Part shown: piece after piece, positions 37,908 through 51,090 of the stretch | Position numbering within the stretch: position 1 is the first letter of the stretch | Layout: every line of letters begins with the position of its first letter | Assembly (NCBI RefSeq): GCF_032062135.1 | Contig: NC_092859.1 | Coordinates: 92,948,860 to 93,012,859 of the forward strand | Reading direction: 5' to 3' | Length of the DNA: 64,000 nucleotides | Origin: Pyxicephalus adspersus | Lineage: Eukaryota; Chordata; Amphibia; Anura; Pyxicephalidae | Notes under the pieces: generated by a model | Told to the model about the DNA's origin: nothing | Database searches by the model: none | The model's input: the letters and a program-made list of their open reading frames with translations, nothing else | Program-made: the position numbers and the translations under genes

Positions 37908-38333
37908 TACAGGTATTCCCCGATTAAGGACATCTGACATACTGACGGCTACTAGATACGAACAGGGCTTGGCTTGATGGGGCAAAGGGTGGCCGTTTGC
38001 ATGACTTGCAGAAGAAGTGTTTTGGTTGCAACTCTTTAATGACCAAGACAAACTCTGCAGTTGTTTCTTTTTGCATATCAAAGCACAATTTGCTCCAGAA
38101 TTTAATGAATGTCTAGGCTCCATGAAGTTTTTTTTTTTTTTTTTAATTGCTTTGTTTGTGATTAACTCACAGTGAGGATTTTTACAGTAACTGACACCAT
38201 GCTGCCTAATATGGTGAGACAAACATCTGTCTCAATTGCATTTATTAAAATAATGTACGTTTTGAATTAAATACAAACTCAACTTAAGAACAAACCTACA
38301 GTGCCTATCTTGTATGTAACTCACGGACCCACG
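37908..38333. mobile_element. Short inverted-repeat DNA element
   Basis: The left edge TACAGGTATTCCCCGATTAAGG and right edge, reverse complemented, GTGGGTCCGTGAGTTACATA, are decayed forms of one terminal inverted repeat (ancestral type TACAGGTAGTCCCCGGGTTA in my recollection of this vertebrate family). Internal ACTTAAGAACAAACCTACAG near the right end also fits the family. No coding content. Confidence 0.55.
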
Positions 38334-40970
38334 AAAGCATAACAAATGAAATAATTATTTATTGTACAATAAAACAGGATCAATAAAGAAACTTTTAGAT
38401 CTTTCTTTTTTAGGAAACTCAGTCTGCAAAAACTATCATTTTTAAAAGCCATTTGCTATATTAAAGTCTAACCATGCATTCAGATTTTATAGCCTATATT
38501 TCTTCAGCAGGTATAGTAGGTCATAGGGGTTAAAGACTGATCTGCCTCCAAAGTAGATTGGCAGTATAAAATATGACCTTTCCAAGCATGTCAAGGGGAT
38601 GTAAGCATTATGGACATCCTGGATTATAATTACAATATAGATTTGTAGAATACAGTGTACAGTTTAACCCAAATGCATAGAAAACGTGCAGCTCCTTTTT
38701 TTTTTTTTTTTAAATTATTTAAAAAGAAAAACAAAAAAATGATTTTTATTTTGTATAAAAGGCTTATCTATCCAAATGCACTGCATTCCTATATTGGGCA
38801 CAAACTAATGCCAGCACAAAGTTGTACAATGGCATGCAGTGTCTAAAGAGAATCCTGTTAGAAGCAAATATGCACGTAAACCGGCAAACAACGCCATTTT
38901 AAAATGGAGGCGTATTTGTAGCATGTATTATGGGGCCTAGAAACAAGTCCTTTTGTAATAAAATTTCCTCCTATGCTACGCTGCATTCTTGAATTATCTG
39001 CCATTCCCCCCATCTTGGGCACTGGATCTACAAGGTATTCACACTATTAGGGGTGGTAAAAAGCTTCTGTCCACCACCTCAATAGTAGCCAAACAATATT
39101 TTACAAAAAAGGGTCTAGCCAGAATTTCCCACCCTCAGACTTTTCCTGGACAAACTGATGCATGTCTTCCATGTGAACTGGATTGGGACCTTGAAAAGGA
39201 CAGTTTATACTTTTACAGATAATTTATACATATACACATATATATATTTATTGACACTTTATAGTCTTACAAAACAGAGGATTTTACACTACTGACACTG
39301 TGGTATGTTTTTAGAACTTTAAATAATGATCCTCCAGTCCTGATTTATTGAAATGGGTGGGCTATCCAGGATCCTTCACTTTTCTTGTGACTTTGTATAT
39401 GTGTTTTATAAAACAAGGTTTTTGGATACTTAAACTGTATGTAAACCAAAAGTTGTTTTTTAGTCATGTTTTAGTGGAGATGTGGCTGTTTACCTGGAGA
39501 TCCTGACAGTAAAAGCACTTTGTTGCAAAAAAAACACCACTATTGAATTTAGCTAAAGTATTGTCAGCCTGCTGTGTGAGTTGCTTTGGCTGTCACACTG
39601 CCTATCAGGTCCACATAAAACATCTGTCATTACTGTAGCATGGAGGAAGTAAGCCAAAAAGGCTTGAAACATTGCTGTACAACCTTGGCTGAAGCTTCTT
39701 TAGCAATGAAAATGTAAGCGGGTGTAAAGTGGTGGTGACTTCCAGCATTTCTATTTGATAGGCAGCCCAGTAGTGTACATGGCAACCTGACAATACTGAT
39801 GCTAGTTGAAAGTTTGTTAGTGATGTGAATTGTCATTTCCAAAACAAAAACAAAAATTAAAAAATGTAGCCCAAAATCTTGCATTGCAGCTATTTCTCTA
39901 CAATTGTGCATTATATGGTGTTGGGTGAGCCAAAGTTCTCCTTTGAAGAGCAGAAATCAATCAAAAGAGAATTGGTTTCTGGTCAAGGGAACCCAAGGTG
40001 CATCAAAAGGTTTTTCCTCTGTTACACACAAATATTTTATAATACTATCCTTAATTTTGTTTCAGGTTTACTTGAAGAAAATCTCTTCAAGCACATGCAC
40101 TGAGAGTGAGCTTTGAAAACAAAACACTTGTCTGACGTTTACATTATTTATAAACTACAGCCTCCTTTCAAAAACAGCACTGCAGGGTTCCATCATAAAT
40201 AAATCTGCTCCTCGCTATTTAAATAGCCCCCCTACAAAGTTTCTCAAACACCTGCTAATTATGCAATTCAAGTTTACCATGCAGCTTGCACTAATATGGT
40301 GACAATTGCGCTACATTACTCATTCATCCAGCTGCACTACAATATATTAGATCTTGCAGGTCTGCATGACTATCAGCGTTGTTACTACCCATTCATAACC
40401 CTGTAAAGTTGTCAGTCAGCAGCTGGCCACACCTAGTTCTGCTCACTGCCACTGCAAAAATCCTTCACTATCAGCTGCAGTTTCTGAAGTGTGAAGAACA
40501 AATAAAAGCAAATTTAGCTCACTCAGAGAATCAGATTTTTGCTCCCGCTTTTCCATTTGAGATGTGTGCATCGCCAGCATGCAGTAACCTAGTTAGACAA
40601 AGTCACCCAAAACCTTTAAATGTACTCTAATTTTTGCCATTTATTTCACACACATTTCCCAAACAGCAGCATACAGACAACTTATAATCAGTAAATCAAA
40701 ATTACCTTATTTTCTAATATGTCTATGAATATCTATGTACACATTTTCATGAAAAAACTAAAAATCTATATCTATTCAAAATTGTTCAGGATGAAACACT
40801 TGCACCACACTTGGCAATGTATTATATTTAAAGCAGGCCTAGTGAATTAGTACCTGCAAATAAAGGGGATTCTGCAGCACATCCTACATTCATCTCCATA
40901 GCAACATATGTAAAATGAACAACAGAAAGGAACATTTTTAAATAATTATTTTTACACTGCTCATAACATG

Positions 40971-40971
<1 letters not shown>
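38334..40971. other. Gene-free DNA
   Basis: No exon or classified repeat. 40160-40500 is less AT-rich and includes TATTTAAATA, so it might be an unrecognised repeat with promoter function. The frame at 38989-39222 has no domain I recognise. Confidence 0.35.

Positions 40972-41016
<45 letters not shown>
40972..41016. repeat. (AT)n microsatellite
   Basis: About 22 uninterrupted AT units. Confidence 0.95.
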
Positions 41017-41018
<2 letters not shown>

Positions 41019-43700
41019 TAAATATGTATTTAAACCAATAGGCTATTACAGCTATAAAAAGCATCCTTTTTCTCAACAATTGCATATTTTAATTGTCTAA
41101 TCATAAAATTGCCAAAAATGCCAATCCAAAAAAAATTGAGCTGGATTCAATCTAAATGTGGTTTTCAGGATAGAGAAGGGTAAACAATGCATTTGTCTCT
41201 CCTCTCAATTGAGCCAAAAGCAGGAATGGAGGTTCCGGATAACGGGTAGCTTGAAACTTACATGGACTTTCAGTGGGTTATTAATGACAAGAAAAATAAA
41301 TCCATCATATGAAAAAGAGACCAGCAAAACCGATAAACTCTTAACAGGACTGTTCAGGATGTGAAATATGATATTCTTATTGAGATCTTGTCCAGCACAA
41401 ATACAGATTAACAAAATCATTCAGGTGAAAGAAAGATACTACCTTTGGTAGAAAAGGTGCAGGATGACCTTACTATTAGAGACCAGAAAAGTATTCATGC
41501 AGTGCAAGGTCACTATATAGAGATTCTCTGAACCAGATGTTATGACCACAAAAAGGATTTGGTAGTGCAATTTGCAAAGGCCAACAAGGGAATAATCATG
41601 AAACATTTGAAGGGAGGGTTTGCAAAACTGGAACCATAAAGTTCAGGTTAAATAAAGTTAAGGATCTAATCAGAGATGTGACAAGTGAAATTCCTTGAAT
41701 TCAAGTAATAACAAATAAGACACAGGCTGACATTTGACCGTTGTGGGTACATAAATCTAAATGTTGGTCAACTTACCTCTCACCAACTCTCCCTTTATTT
41801 ATAGTTGAAACAATATTCTGAACTGTCTTAAAATTAATTGTGTATCTAATTTATTTTAATCACTGTACTTTCTACAAAATTTAAATATAATAATGTTTGT
41901 GGACAACTTCCATATTTGTCTTCATTTGTAGCAGAAGGGACAAATCTTAGGGAGCATATATTCTTCATTTGTGCAAGAATTTTTTTTATTATATCAAAAT
42001 AAGTGATATGAAAATATTAAATTGAGAAAGAAGCCTGAGTACCAACATAAATACTTTGGTTAATTAAACAAATTGCCAAGACCAATTATAATAAATTGTT
42101 TGCAGCATTACTATTTGATCTTGATTATCACTTTCATTAGTAACCTAGATGAGAAGGGGATACACAAACTAGAATCATAAAATATAATTTCTAAACAATA
42201 CAAATTATAAAGTTACACTGTTAATCTTAACATAATTGTTCACGTCCGACATTATTTCTTTTTTTTTTTTTTTTTAAGCTAATTGTTTATTTCCAATGTT
42301 TTCTAAGTCACTGATTAGCATGCATTGATACATAAACTTATAAGTGGGAAAGTGGCCTGTACTCTGAGTTGGGTTCACCACTAAAGCTGGAGAAGTACAC
42401 CTGAGCAGATCTGCCAGAGCAGAGAGAAGCTCAGCAGTAGCACCAGGTCATCAAACATTCACAAGCAGGGCACTCCAACAATGGAACCACGTATCGTCCT
42501 GCAACAGTAGTATAACAGCCAGCAATGAGCAGGCACCGTGAGGAAGCATCCATTTAAACTAGTTGAGTGGGTAAAAGTGAAGCCAGAAGGGCAGTGGACT
42601 CTGAATATGCCTGCTGTGGCCTGCCCTAAAGCCAATAATGAGGGTCCCCAATGCCAGCTGAAAGTAGAATCATCCAGGGTAAAGGACAGCAAATTACAAT
42701 CAGGATGCTGCTTGCCTAAACTCTGATACTGTGACTGGCTGGTCGAGGACTGGGCTATTACATTTATCTCCAACTGTGGATAAGCTCGAAAGCTACTCCA
42801 ACACAAAGAAAGCTGTGACAACTGAAACTGTGTAGCAGGAATAGTGTGGCTTTCTGATTATTCCACTAGAGAGCCACCTAAGAGCTAATCTTTTTTAGCA
42901 AGCCAAATACAAAAACATGGAATACTGAATACATGTGTTGTGGATGTACAGGTGGATCTGTGTGAATTGTTTAGTCTGTGCCCTTGTGATCATCTTGTGT
43001 CCTCCTTTCCACACTTGTTTGTGTGAGAGCGACTTATAAGAAAAAAGTTCCAATATTCATGGATAAACAGTGTGTAAACAGTCAGTCAGTTCATTGCTAG
43101 TATATATTAACATTCTTCATAAGCTTATATATTGGATACGATACGGTCACAAAAACTTTTCGTGTGACGTAAATCACTTTATTTTTTTAAAGTTGTCTAC
43201 ATGTATAGTATGCTGAACCCCTGTAAATGTCTAACAGGACAGTGGTAAATACTGTATCTGCATATGCTATGATTTGTTATCAATGTAAAAAAGATTGAAT
43301 ACACGCATTTATTTTCAAAGAACAACCCAGAGCCTCAAACCTCTTTCTTTCTCACTTTTCCTCAACTACATTTACATGATACAGAGAGGTGGCTCACTAA
43401 CCTAGCATCACTTTTTCTTGATATCAAAGGATGATGAGGAGTTCACTTTCGATCAGTGTATAATTGTTAACTCCAGATATCACAGAACTAAGTGTTGACA
43501 CTGACATTTTCTGGATACACGTAAAGAAATGCCAACTTCTCCCTACCCAAGTCTAAAACTAAAAGTGTTACTCAGCACTAGATACTACACATGAATCCAC
43601 AAAAACTGTGGGGATTGTAACAGATACCAAATAGGTCATTCCTTAAAATCACACATGAAGCCATGTCAACAAATAATAGGTTTCAAATTATTCCTCTTAC
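41017..43700. other. Gene-free DNA with an unclassified GC-richer stretch
   Basis: 42360-42840 is less AT-rich and gives frames on both strands (42459-42821 minus, 42538-42726 plus) that show no recognisable domain. It may be an old repeat. The rest is ordinary AT-rich DNA. Confidence 0.35.
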
Positions 43701-43734
43701 TCTGGCATGTGTGGCAATACCCAATTGTACCCAA

Positions 43735-43792
43735 TGTTGCACCTCAAGATTGTTTATGAATATGTAAATAGATATGTATACGTATATAGAGG

Positions 43793-43830
<38 letters not shown>

Positions 43831-43975
43831 TCTGATAATATTGCTGTGTACTTTGTCTTACCTTGTTTCTTAATTAAACTGTTTGAATGACTAGCTATTA
43901 TTTGTGCATGAACCTTCTTTAATTGAATATCTATATGCATTGATAGAGGATATAATTTCCATATTTATGCAGATA
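43735..43975 (+). mobile_element. Internally deleted copy of the LTR-like unit at 27423-28374
   Basis: It begins TGTTGCACCTCAAGATTG and ends TTTCCATATTTATGCAGATA like the longer copy and keeps the AATATTGCTGTGTACTTTG and TTGAATATCTATATGCATTG blocks. About 700 bp, including the CCAAT and TATA region, are missing. The joint coincides with an (AT)n run at 43797-43826. Confidence 0.65.
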
Positions 43976-44937
43976 ATTAGATAGATAAAATATACTTAAA
44001 TAACACCAAGTGTCCCACAGTTGGCATTTATGTACCAATAAGCCTTCTTGCAAAACCCAGGTGCATGGTAGTGGGACTGTGGCTCTATTAGATTTTTGGG
44101 GGGATTTAATTAAAATTTGTCTTGTGCAATGCATGTAGTACTTCACAGAAGCCAGTTTGTATATACTCTGACTGTTGGTAGACTGTAGAGCTTTTGTGAG
44201 ACTTTAACATACTAAATGCAGAAATAAACACACAGGGAGGACGTCATACTGTAAAAAGAAAAGATTGAACAAACACCTATTTATTAAGCCAAGTAAGTGT
44301 ATTACAAGAACATAAACTCTAAAATGGGATGGGATGAAAGATATACACAGAAACATCTTAGAGATTCAGTAGCAGTATTAGTAGTAGTGGAATCATTCAG
44401 CAGAATCCCATGGCAAATGGTATGGGTGTAGTGTTTACGGTTGGTATCTATAGCAATTCATTTCAAAGAATTGAGACTTTTTATAAATTAAAGCTATGCT
44501 TCTGTATACACCACCGGTAGGAACAGGGGGCGAGGACAGGGGGGAATGTTTATGGATTTAAAGTGTTTGCAATCACGGTTAACTATAAGCAGACAGATTG
44601 GATCAGACTATATAAATTATTAATTTATTGCTGGGCATATCTTGGATAAAGAAAGAAAAAAATGTATATTTTGTTAATCTAAAACTGAAATATGTATCAC
44701 AACAATATATATAGAAAAAAAAAAATAGTATACCGATTTAAAATCAAATTTAAAGGGAGTTTAATTTTTTTTTTTTATTTCACTATTGTACCATCCAGTC
44801 GTTCACTAAGCCTTTAAAACAATCAAATTGAAGATCTTTTTGGGCAGTAGGTGGCAATATTTCCATACTGACATATTTAATAAGATAAGTTACATACTGA
44901 CAGCCGGTAGAAAAAAATATTCAGATACATCAAATGC
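43976..44937. other. Gene-free DNA
   Basis: Nothing recognised; short A- and T-runs near 44710 and 44765. Confidence 0.4.
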
Positions 44938-44940
44938 AAG

Positions 44941-45042
44941 TACAGCAGGGGAAAGAAGTATTGAACACGTCAATGTTTTTGTCAGTAAACATATTTTTAA
45001 TGGTCTATTGACATGACATTTATACTAGATGACAGCAACAAC
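44941..45042. mobile_element. Isolated terminal repeat of the 12009-13356 Tc1 family
   Basis: It starts TACAGCAGGGGAAAGAAGTA and continues TTGAACACGTCAATGTTTTT, CAGTAAACATATTTTTAATG and GACATGACATTTATACTAGA, a close match to the right-end repeat at about 13240-13355 in reverse complement. The sequence after about 45042 is unrelated, and no transposase or opposite end was seen. Confidence 0.75.
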
Positions 45043-45607
45043 CTGGCCAAGCCTTTGTTTTGTTTTATGCTTCGTTCTTCTTTTCTTTTGAAGGCCTTAC
45101 CTAGAAAGTAACAGTTGGCTCAGACTGCATACATTTATTTGTCATATTGGTGGAAAAATATTGGGTGCTGGCCATTTCCTTTTGAAAAAACAAAAAAAGA
45201 AATGACTTTCCACATGTGCTCTGCTCCTACTGCTTTTTTCTTTGGAAAATGTATTCATTGTGGTTTATTTATTGATACAATCAAAGATAACCTAGAGATG
45301 AAGTGCATTGACAGGTCCGTTTACATGAAAGGAGTGTAAAGTCTAAACAATTGTGCAAGACAAGGTTTGATGAGTAGTTCAAAATATCCCTAAATCAAAG
45401 AATTACCATAGTACAGATATATAAAAGTCATTCAGTAGAGGTGCAGTGGACAGTTGTCTTCTTTACACTGTATTACTACATTAAGAATAATCCTCATCTG
45501 GTGGTTACTGGTTACCTTTGTATAGTAATAGTTTAAATCAATTCTTACAATGGTCAGATTTACAATCTCATTCACATGGAAGTGCCACATCCCAGCTAAC
45601 ATCCCTA
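45043..45607. other. Gene-free DNA
   Basis: Nothing recognised. The frame at 45115-45339 could be the decayed inside of the truncated Tc1 element but has no clear motif. Confidence 0.35.
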
Positions 45608-46871
45608 TTAAATACTAGTGTTGGTCCAATAGCTCACTATTCGATTCGGCAGCTATTCGCTCGAATATAGCAAAAAAATTCGGGTGGTCGAACATTGAAT
45701 TCGAACACCATTAAAGTCAATGGGAGAAAAATTCGGGTTTGTTTCAGCCCTGTGTAGAGCTTCTACAGCCTCCAAACAGGTGTAAAAAGATACATTATAA
45801 AAGGACACATAAAAAGATACATTGTAAAAAGATACATAAAAAGATACATAACACTATTACATACCCCAGTACTTCACATGAAGATTAAAGAGCACCTGTC
45901 ACATCAATATTAGGCTAAAGCTAGGTACACACTTCCAATAATTATTGTTAGAAAATGAACCATTACGTCCGATCAACGATTATGCACGATTATACTTGAA
46001 CAATCATATTGTGCACAATTCTGTACATGCTGTAACAATATGATCGTTCATATATAATCCACCAACAGTGTCCACACGCTAGATACAATCGTTTAAACGA
46101 TGCAGGGAGGGACATGTAAAGGAGAAAGTGTACCGCAGAAACATGCATGATCACTGAACGTCACGATACTGTACACACGATAGATAGTGAAAGATCGTCG
46201 GCCAATCAGATCAACCGTGGCGGTCGTTCATTTCCAGCGACAATCCTCGTTCGTTGGCGTCCTTGGTCACTTTTTTTTGGCCAATCGGTTGTTCATCGGT
46301 CGTTTCTAACGATAATTATTGGACATGTGTATGCAGCTTTAGTCTACACGGACTGCATTCCCATGGGCTAATCTACACCAGGACGTTTCCTTCAGGCACG
46401 TTTTTGAGCGTTATCTTAAACGTTGCTTGCAACATTTAAAAAATAAAACGCTGGATAAACAGGAAAACGCTTCTATTGAACTCAATGGAGGCTTTTTCAA
46501 GTGTTTTTAAGCTTTTATGAAAGCTTTCATTGAAAACAATGGGGCTTTTATAAACATTTTTAGCAGGACTTTGGAATCTGGAAGCCCCCTTTATTAAGGA
46601 GACTCCCAGATAAAGTTCCCACGGTCCAGGAATCCCACAATGACAATATGATTCATAATGTCATTGTCGGATAACCTGTAAAAAATAAAAAAGAACACGT
46701 TTAAAATAAAAAAACACATACAAAAAAAAATTTAGAAAAAAAAAAATTTTTTTTTTTCCTCCCGAATTTTTGCTGTCGAATGCAGCAAAATTCGTGTCGG
46801 GTCTACCCGAATTCGGTATTCGGGTCGAATTTAGGGACAACCCGAATTCGAACATCAACACTATTAAATAC
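45608..46871. mobile_element. hAT-type non-autonomous element with perfect 8-bp target duplication
   Basis: TTAAATAC at 45608-45615 and again at 46864-46871 flank a unit that begins TAGTGTTG (45616) and ends CAACACTA (46863). An 8-bp duplication and a TAGTG terminus are the hAT signature. Inner ends are rich in ATTCGGGT/ACCCGAAT motifs. The inside is a patchwork: short (ATACATAAAAAG) tandem units near 45785-45850, a TTAAAGAGCACCTGTCAC fragment at 45886, a nested element at 45914-46342, and a CpG-containing stretch from 46370. No transposase was found. Confidence 0.85.
45914..46342. mobile_element. Nested non-autonomous DNA transposon, copy B (family of 26774-27217)
   Basis: The ends are CTAAAGCTAGGTACACACTT and, reverse complemented, CTAAAGCTGCATACACATGT, both followed by CCAATAATTAT.GTTAG. 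It shares with copy A TACACACGATAGATxGT, GGTCGTTCATTTCCA and TCCTCGTTC. It is more decayed at CG positions than copy A. It lies inside the hAT-type element. Confidence 0.75.
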
Positions 46872-49800
46872 ACCATCTAAACTATTTAACAGGCAATACC
46901 AAACTATGGTGTCTTTAGTGGGTTTGTATAGTACTAGATTTAAAAAGGGAAAATAGAAATTACTTCAGACCAAAAAAGAAGAAAAAATAAAAAGCAGTTT
47001 TTGTCTAACCTTCCATTAAGGTGCTTCCATACAGATTTCAAATACATAAATTAAGCTTCAGAATCAAATCTTTTTTTTTTTTTTAAACAATGTAACGCAA
47101 TGAGTTGATATGAGCCTCTACTGTACAGTAGAGCAGGTATGTGAGAAGAAGAAACAGCACAAGGAGCCAATGCATGTAGAAGCTGACAAGAAGCATCACA
47201 AGGGAAAAAAAACGTGAAGAATAAAACTTTGGATTCAAAGTGAATTTTCAATAAAATGTTTTTATTTATTTTAAGTTTACCAAGACTGATCATTTTAACT
47301 TTGTTATTTTGGTTGCAATTCTGCTGTTAAGTAAATGATAAAAACTCAAAGGTTTGCTAAAGGAAAAAATAAAATAAGACTTCGTTAATTAATCTGACAG
47401 ATATTAAATCATGGTCGTGTTTTTTGTTTTTTTTGTCAAAATGAAGTAGTATTTAATTATATAGTTTTTCGTTGTTTATGCTTCCACTGGGCAATATTAT
47501 TATACAACTGAAATTTAGCTTTCTCTGGTTAATCTGGAGAGTCACTACTGTAATTTGTATCAATAGGAAACACAAACTTACATACTTCTGGGCAAAGTAA
47601 CAAAAAGAATATTCATTTTGTTAATAAGACAGTTTTTGTCACAAATTAGACTGCAAAATGAACATGAAACAAGCAGCTTATTACATTATGAGTAGAATAT
47701 CACTGAACCATATCTGATAAAAATGAGTTATGCTTGGTTAAAGTCTCAATTTTGTTGAAAAAAAAATGATATTCTAAAACCCAAAATAAAAATTGCATGA
47801 TGACAGTGATTGCATCATTTTACCTAACTAAAATAATTTGTGCCACACAGATATGTTTTTCTTTGACCCCCTTTGCCAGCACAATAGCCCATGCTTAAAA
47901 TGTAAATTTATATCCTTTCACCCCTTGGAGTGCAAGCAGTCAAAGCTCCATACGACTGTTTTGGTTGACAACTAGAATCCTAAATTACAATCAGGGACCA
48001 AGCTGAGTGGTTCCTGATCACATGACTATTAGGTTACCTCTGAAACAGAGATTGCATGGAGGCATTATTGACACAAATGAAAACCTTCCGTCTTCATTTG
48101 CAAACTGGCTGCAGTGTTCATGGCTGTGCCATCCAATAATAAGTTAGAGTAACGTTTATTAGTTGCAAAATTGAAAACAAGGATGTGAATGTTAGAATTT
48201 TAAGCCTTTAAAAGCTTTTTCCCCATTTAGGAAATTGTTAAAAGGCAGAATCATTCATCATTATATTACCGAAACTAAAAAAAAATTTATTTTATTCAAT
48301 AAATAATTAACATCTTAAAATATACATTTACCACCTAGTAAATAAATTAAATAATTAGTTAAAATAATTGGTTGACAATTAATTAAGTACAAAAACAACA
48401 GAGCAAATGCAACACAAAAGCTCAATGGGTGTTGTAGCTGTGAGCTACTCCTTTAGAAGATTAGGCAGCAAAGTTTATGTGATCATTGAATATTATATTG
48501 ATGTAGCATTGAAAATATCACAGCCTCCAATTGGACACAGATGAGAAATATAGTTGGCCACAAGACAGCTGGACACTAAGAAAAAAAAAAAGTTTTTTTC
48601 TTCAGTACAATAAATGTAAACCTATTTAAATCCAGGGGATTAAAAACCCATGTGAACGGACCAAAAATTTACTCAACATTGCATGCCAAAAAGTTAACAG
48701 CATGTTCTATAAACAGACATCGGGCACATATTTGGTAACTTATTAAAATATATTTTTATAATACGCAATGCATGGTCATGAATGTAAACAAAATGCAGTT
48801 TTAGTTTGTTTAATTTGTATGTGGTAAATATACTAATATTCCAAAAATTTTCATAAATCAATCATCCCCAATATTAAGAGGATTTTATACACATTGAACC
48901 ATACATTGTAATGCAATAGTTAACATCAGTTTTGATAGAAATTTCAGTAGAGTCAGTATGGTAGGCAAATGAGTGTAAACATTTTAAACAGATAATATAA
49001 AGACATATATAAATGTTGATAAAAATAATACACTGCTATAACAGACTTTAAACTCCCAAACAGCACAGGACGATATATTGTCAGTAATCAATACCAAACT
49101 AGCTTTTGTGAGGTTAAACAGCACTTAAAATACTACATACAGGCTTTTAGGACCGTAAAGGTTTAAACCATTTTATAGAATAGATATGGGCATACACTAT
49201 TTCAACCAGCAGCTCTAGTACATGTTGAGCCATGGAAGATGAAATGGCATTGTTGCAAATCAATACAGAGCCAACCAAAGGACTGGGTAAGGAAGGTAAA
49301 GAATACAATTCAGTCTGATAGTTTGTATTAAAAAAAAAAAAAAAAAAAAACATTTCTCATGAGATAAGTGAGCAGGCTAGCGGGCAGACTGACATATTCC
49401 AAATATAACATTCCTTTCCTCTTTAGAAAAAGTTACACATTAAAAAAAAAAAGCATAAAAATTAAACAGGTGAAATATAATGGAGTATGTATATGATAGT
49501 TATGTATATATAACTAAAACAAAACATTTTCATTTTGAAATGTCAGATATGTAAGTACTAAAAAATGAGTTTCAGATCCTGCTGACCGGGGTGTTAGAAT
49601 AGCTTAAAATTAACAAAAAAAACAATTGATGCCAAAAAAATGTTTGGGAGACAGTGAGTAATATTAAAAGTAATTCCCAGCAGCTCTTCTCTGACAACCT
49701 CCGTCCACAGCATAGTGTTTTGATAGAGTTCTGACTATGCTGACAGCTCCTTCTACCTGTTCTTGATTTAGGCCTTCTTTGTTATCAGTTCAGTTGGACT

Positions 49801-50725
49801 ATTGGCTTGGGAGTGGGGGCATGAATTGAAGTTATACCGCTAAATGCCATTAAGTCCATTACTAATTTTCTGTCTCTGACAGAATGATTGGTTATCACTG
49901 ACAGAAAGATGAATATACAATGTTCCTGTAACTGTTTTTGTGTGTTGATACCATAAACATGATTTGGAGTCCATAGATTGTATTTCCCTTAGGGGGGCTT
50001 TAATTTATAAATACATTTTAAGACATCTTGGAAAGACTTCCTCTGAGTGTGACTGATTTTTTTCCTGCGCTATTTACTAACAAAAGAATTAAAATAGGAT
50101 TAAAGCTGTATGCGTTGGAAAGGAATGTGGTGACAGATCCCTACTTATTATACAATGAAAGTTGAATTACTTTTTTTTTTTTTTTTTTACATAATAAAGC
50201 ATTAATCCTGACAGCAACTGGTTGGCAGCATCTGGGAAAAAGTTGTCAGTATTCTCATTGATATGGAAGCCTAAACATACCATGTTAGATGACCTCTCAT
50301 TCTAGCTAAATGCTAACTGCCAGATTTAAGGCTTGTTTACACTTCTTGCACTGGTAAGTGTTGCTCAATTATCTCCCAATTTAAAGACCAAATACCTCTA
50401 TTTTAAAATTGGAGTTCACTCCAACATGCTGCATTGGTGTTCCCTGGCAAGAAAAAAAAAAACAGGTCTTGCTGCTAGCATGTAGTGACACAGAGACTAC
50501 ATTTTGGTGTGTATTGATGGACATTAGGGGATCACTGTACATCTGACATGTCCATATAGCTTAACCTGTATACCCCTGCTGGGTTTAGAACAGCAACCAG
50601 GCAAACTGTATATTATAGAACAAGGCCAAAATGACGACAATCTTTGTGAATAGAGGTATTTATTGGATACTTACCATATTCAATTATGGTAACTATTTAT
50701 ATTTTCATAGCTACCATCTTACGCT
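46872..50725. other. Gene-free DNA
   Basis: AT-rich. An 18-bp perfect palindrome, CTCTACTGTACAGTAGAG, lies at 47116-47133. Long A- or T-runs lie at 49330-49350 and 50171-50189. 47700-47870 is non-repetitive and could be a conserved non-coding block. No exon was recognised. Confidence 0.35.
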
Positions 50726-50730
50726 CCATA

Positions 50731-50769
50731 TCCCCTGAGGAAGCCCTAAAAGGGCGAAAAGCATCGGGA
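50731..50769 (+). ncRNA. Hammerhead-ribozyme-like motif (type I layout, short stem III)
   Basis: The order fits a hammerhead core: TCCC (50731-50734), CTGAGGA (50735-50741, core CUGANGA), one extra A, stem II GCCC/GGGC around TAAAA (50743-50755), GAAA (50756-50759), a 6-nt remnant of stem III ending T-C (50760-50765), then GGGA (50766-50769) pairing with TCCC as stem I. Penelope-like elements are known to carry short-stem-III hammerheads. The extra A before stem II and the poor stem III suggest an inactive or weak copy. A 34-bp spaced duplication of CAGCTATTATTAC follows at 50938/50972. Confidence 0.45.
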
Positions 50770-51090
50770 ACGAGATATACTATATGTAATTACACTTATT
50801 AAATATACCGACTATTAGTGTACCATTAAGCTTGATTCATTGTATGATGATAACTGCGAACTATACATCTTTTGTATTGTGTTTATTTGTACTCTAAGTT
50901 AAACATTGCTTAGTTTTCTAATAAAGTACTGCTTTATCAGCTATTATTACGTGCCAAACCCAAACCTGTGCCAGCTATTATTACTTGCCAAACCCTAAGG
51001 GGATAAACACTTGAGGTCAATATTAGCCAGGAAATTTCTATTTGCTATCAGTTTGGTCTTTAAGGTGAATAGGAGAACACTACCTCTGAG

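Noticed and set aside
37779..38222. 147-codon minus-strand frame
   Set aside because: Mostly inside the short inverted-repeat element at 37908-38333; K-run and random-looking content.
38893..38906. CCATTTTAAAATGG palindrome
   Set aside because: A 14-bp AT-rich palindrome is expected by chance in a window of this size and composition.
39640..39690. Hammerhead-like GCC-A5-GGC followed by TGAAAC
   Set aside because: No CUGANGA core upstream at the right distance.
42459..42821. 120-codon minus-strand frame in a GC-richer stretch
   Set aside because: No domain, no splice or promoter context, and an equally open frame on the other strand; kept only as an unclassified stretch.
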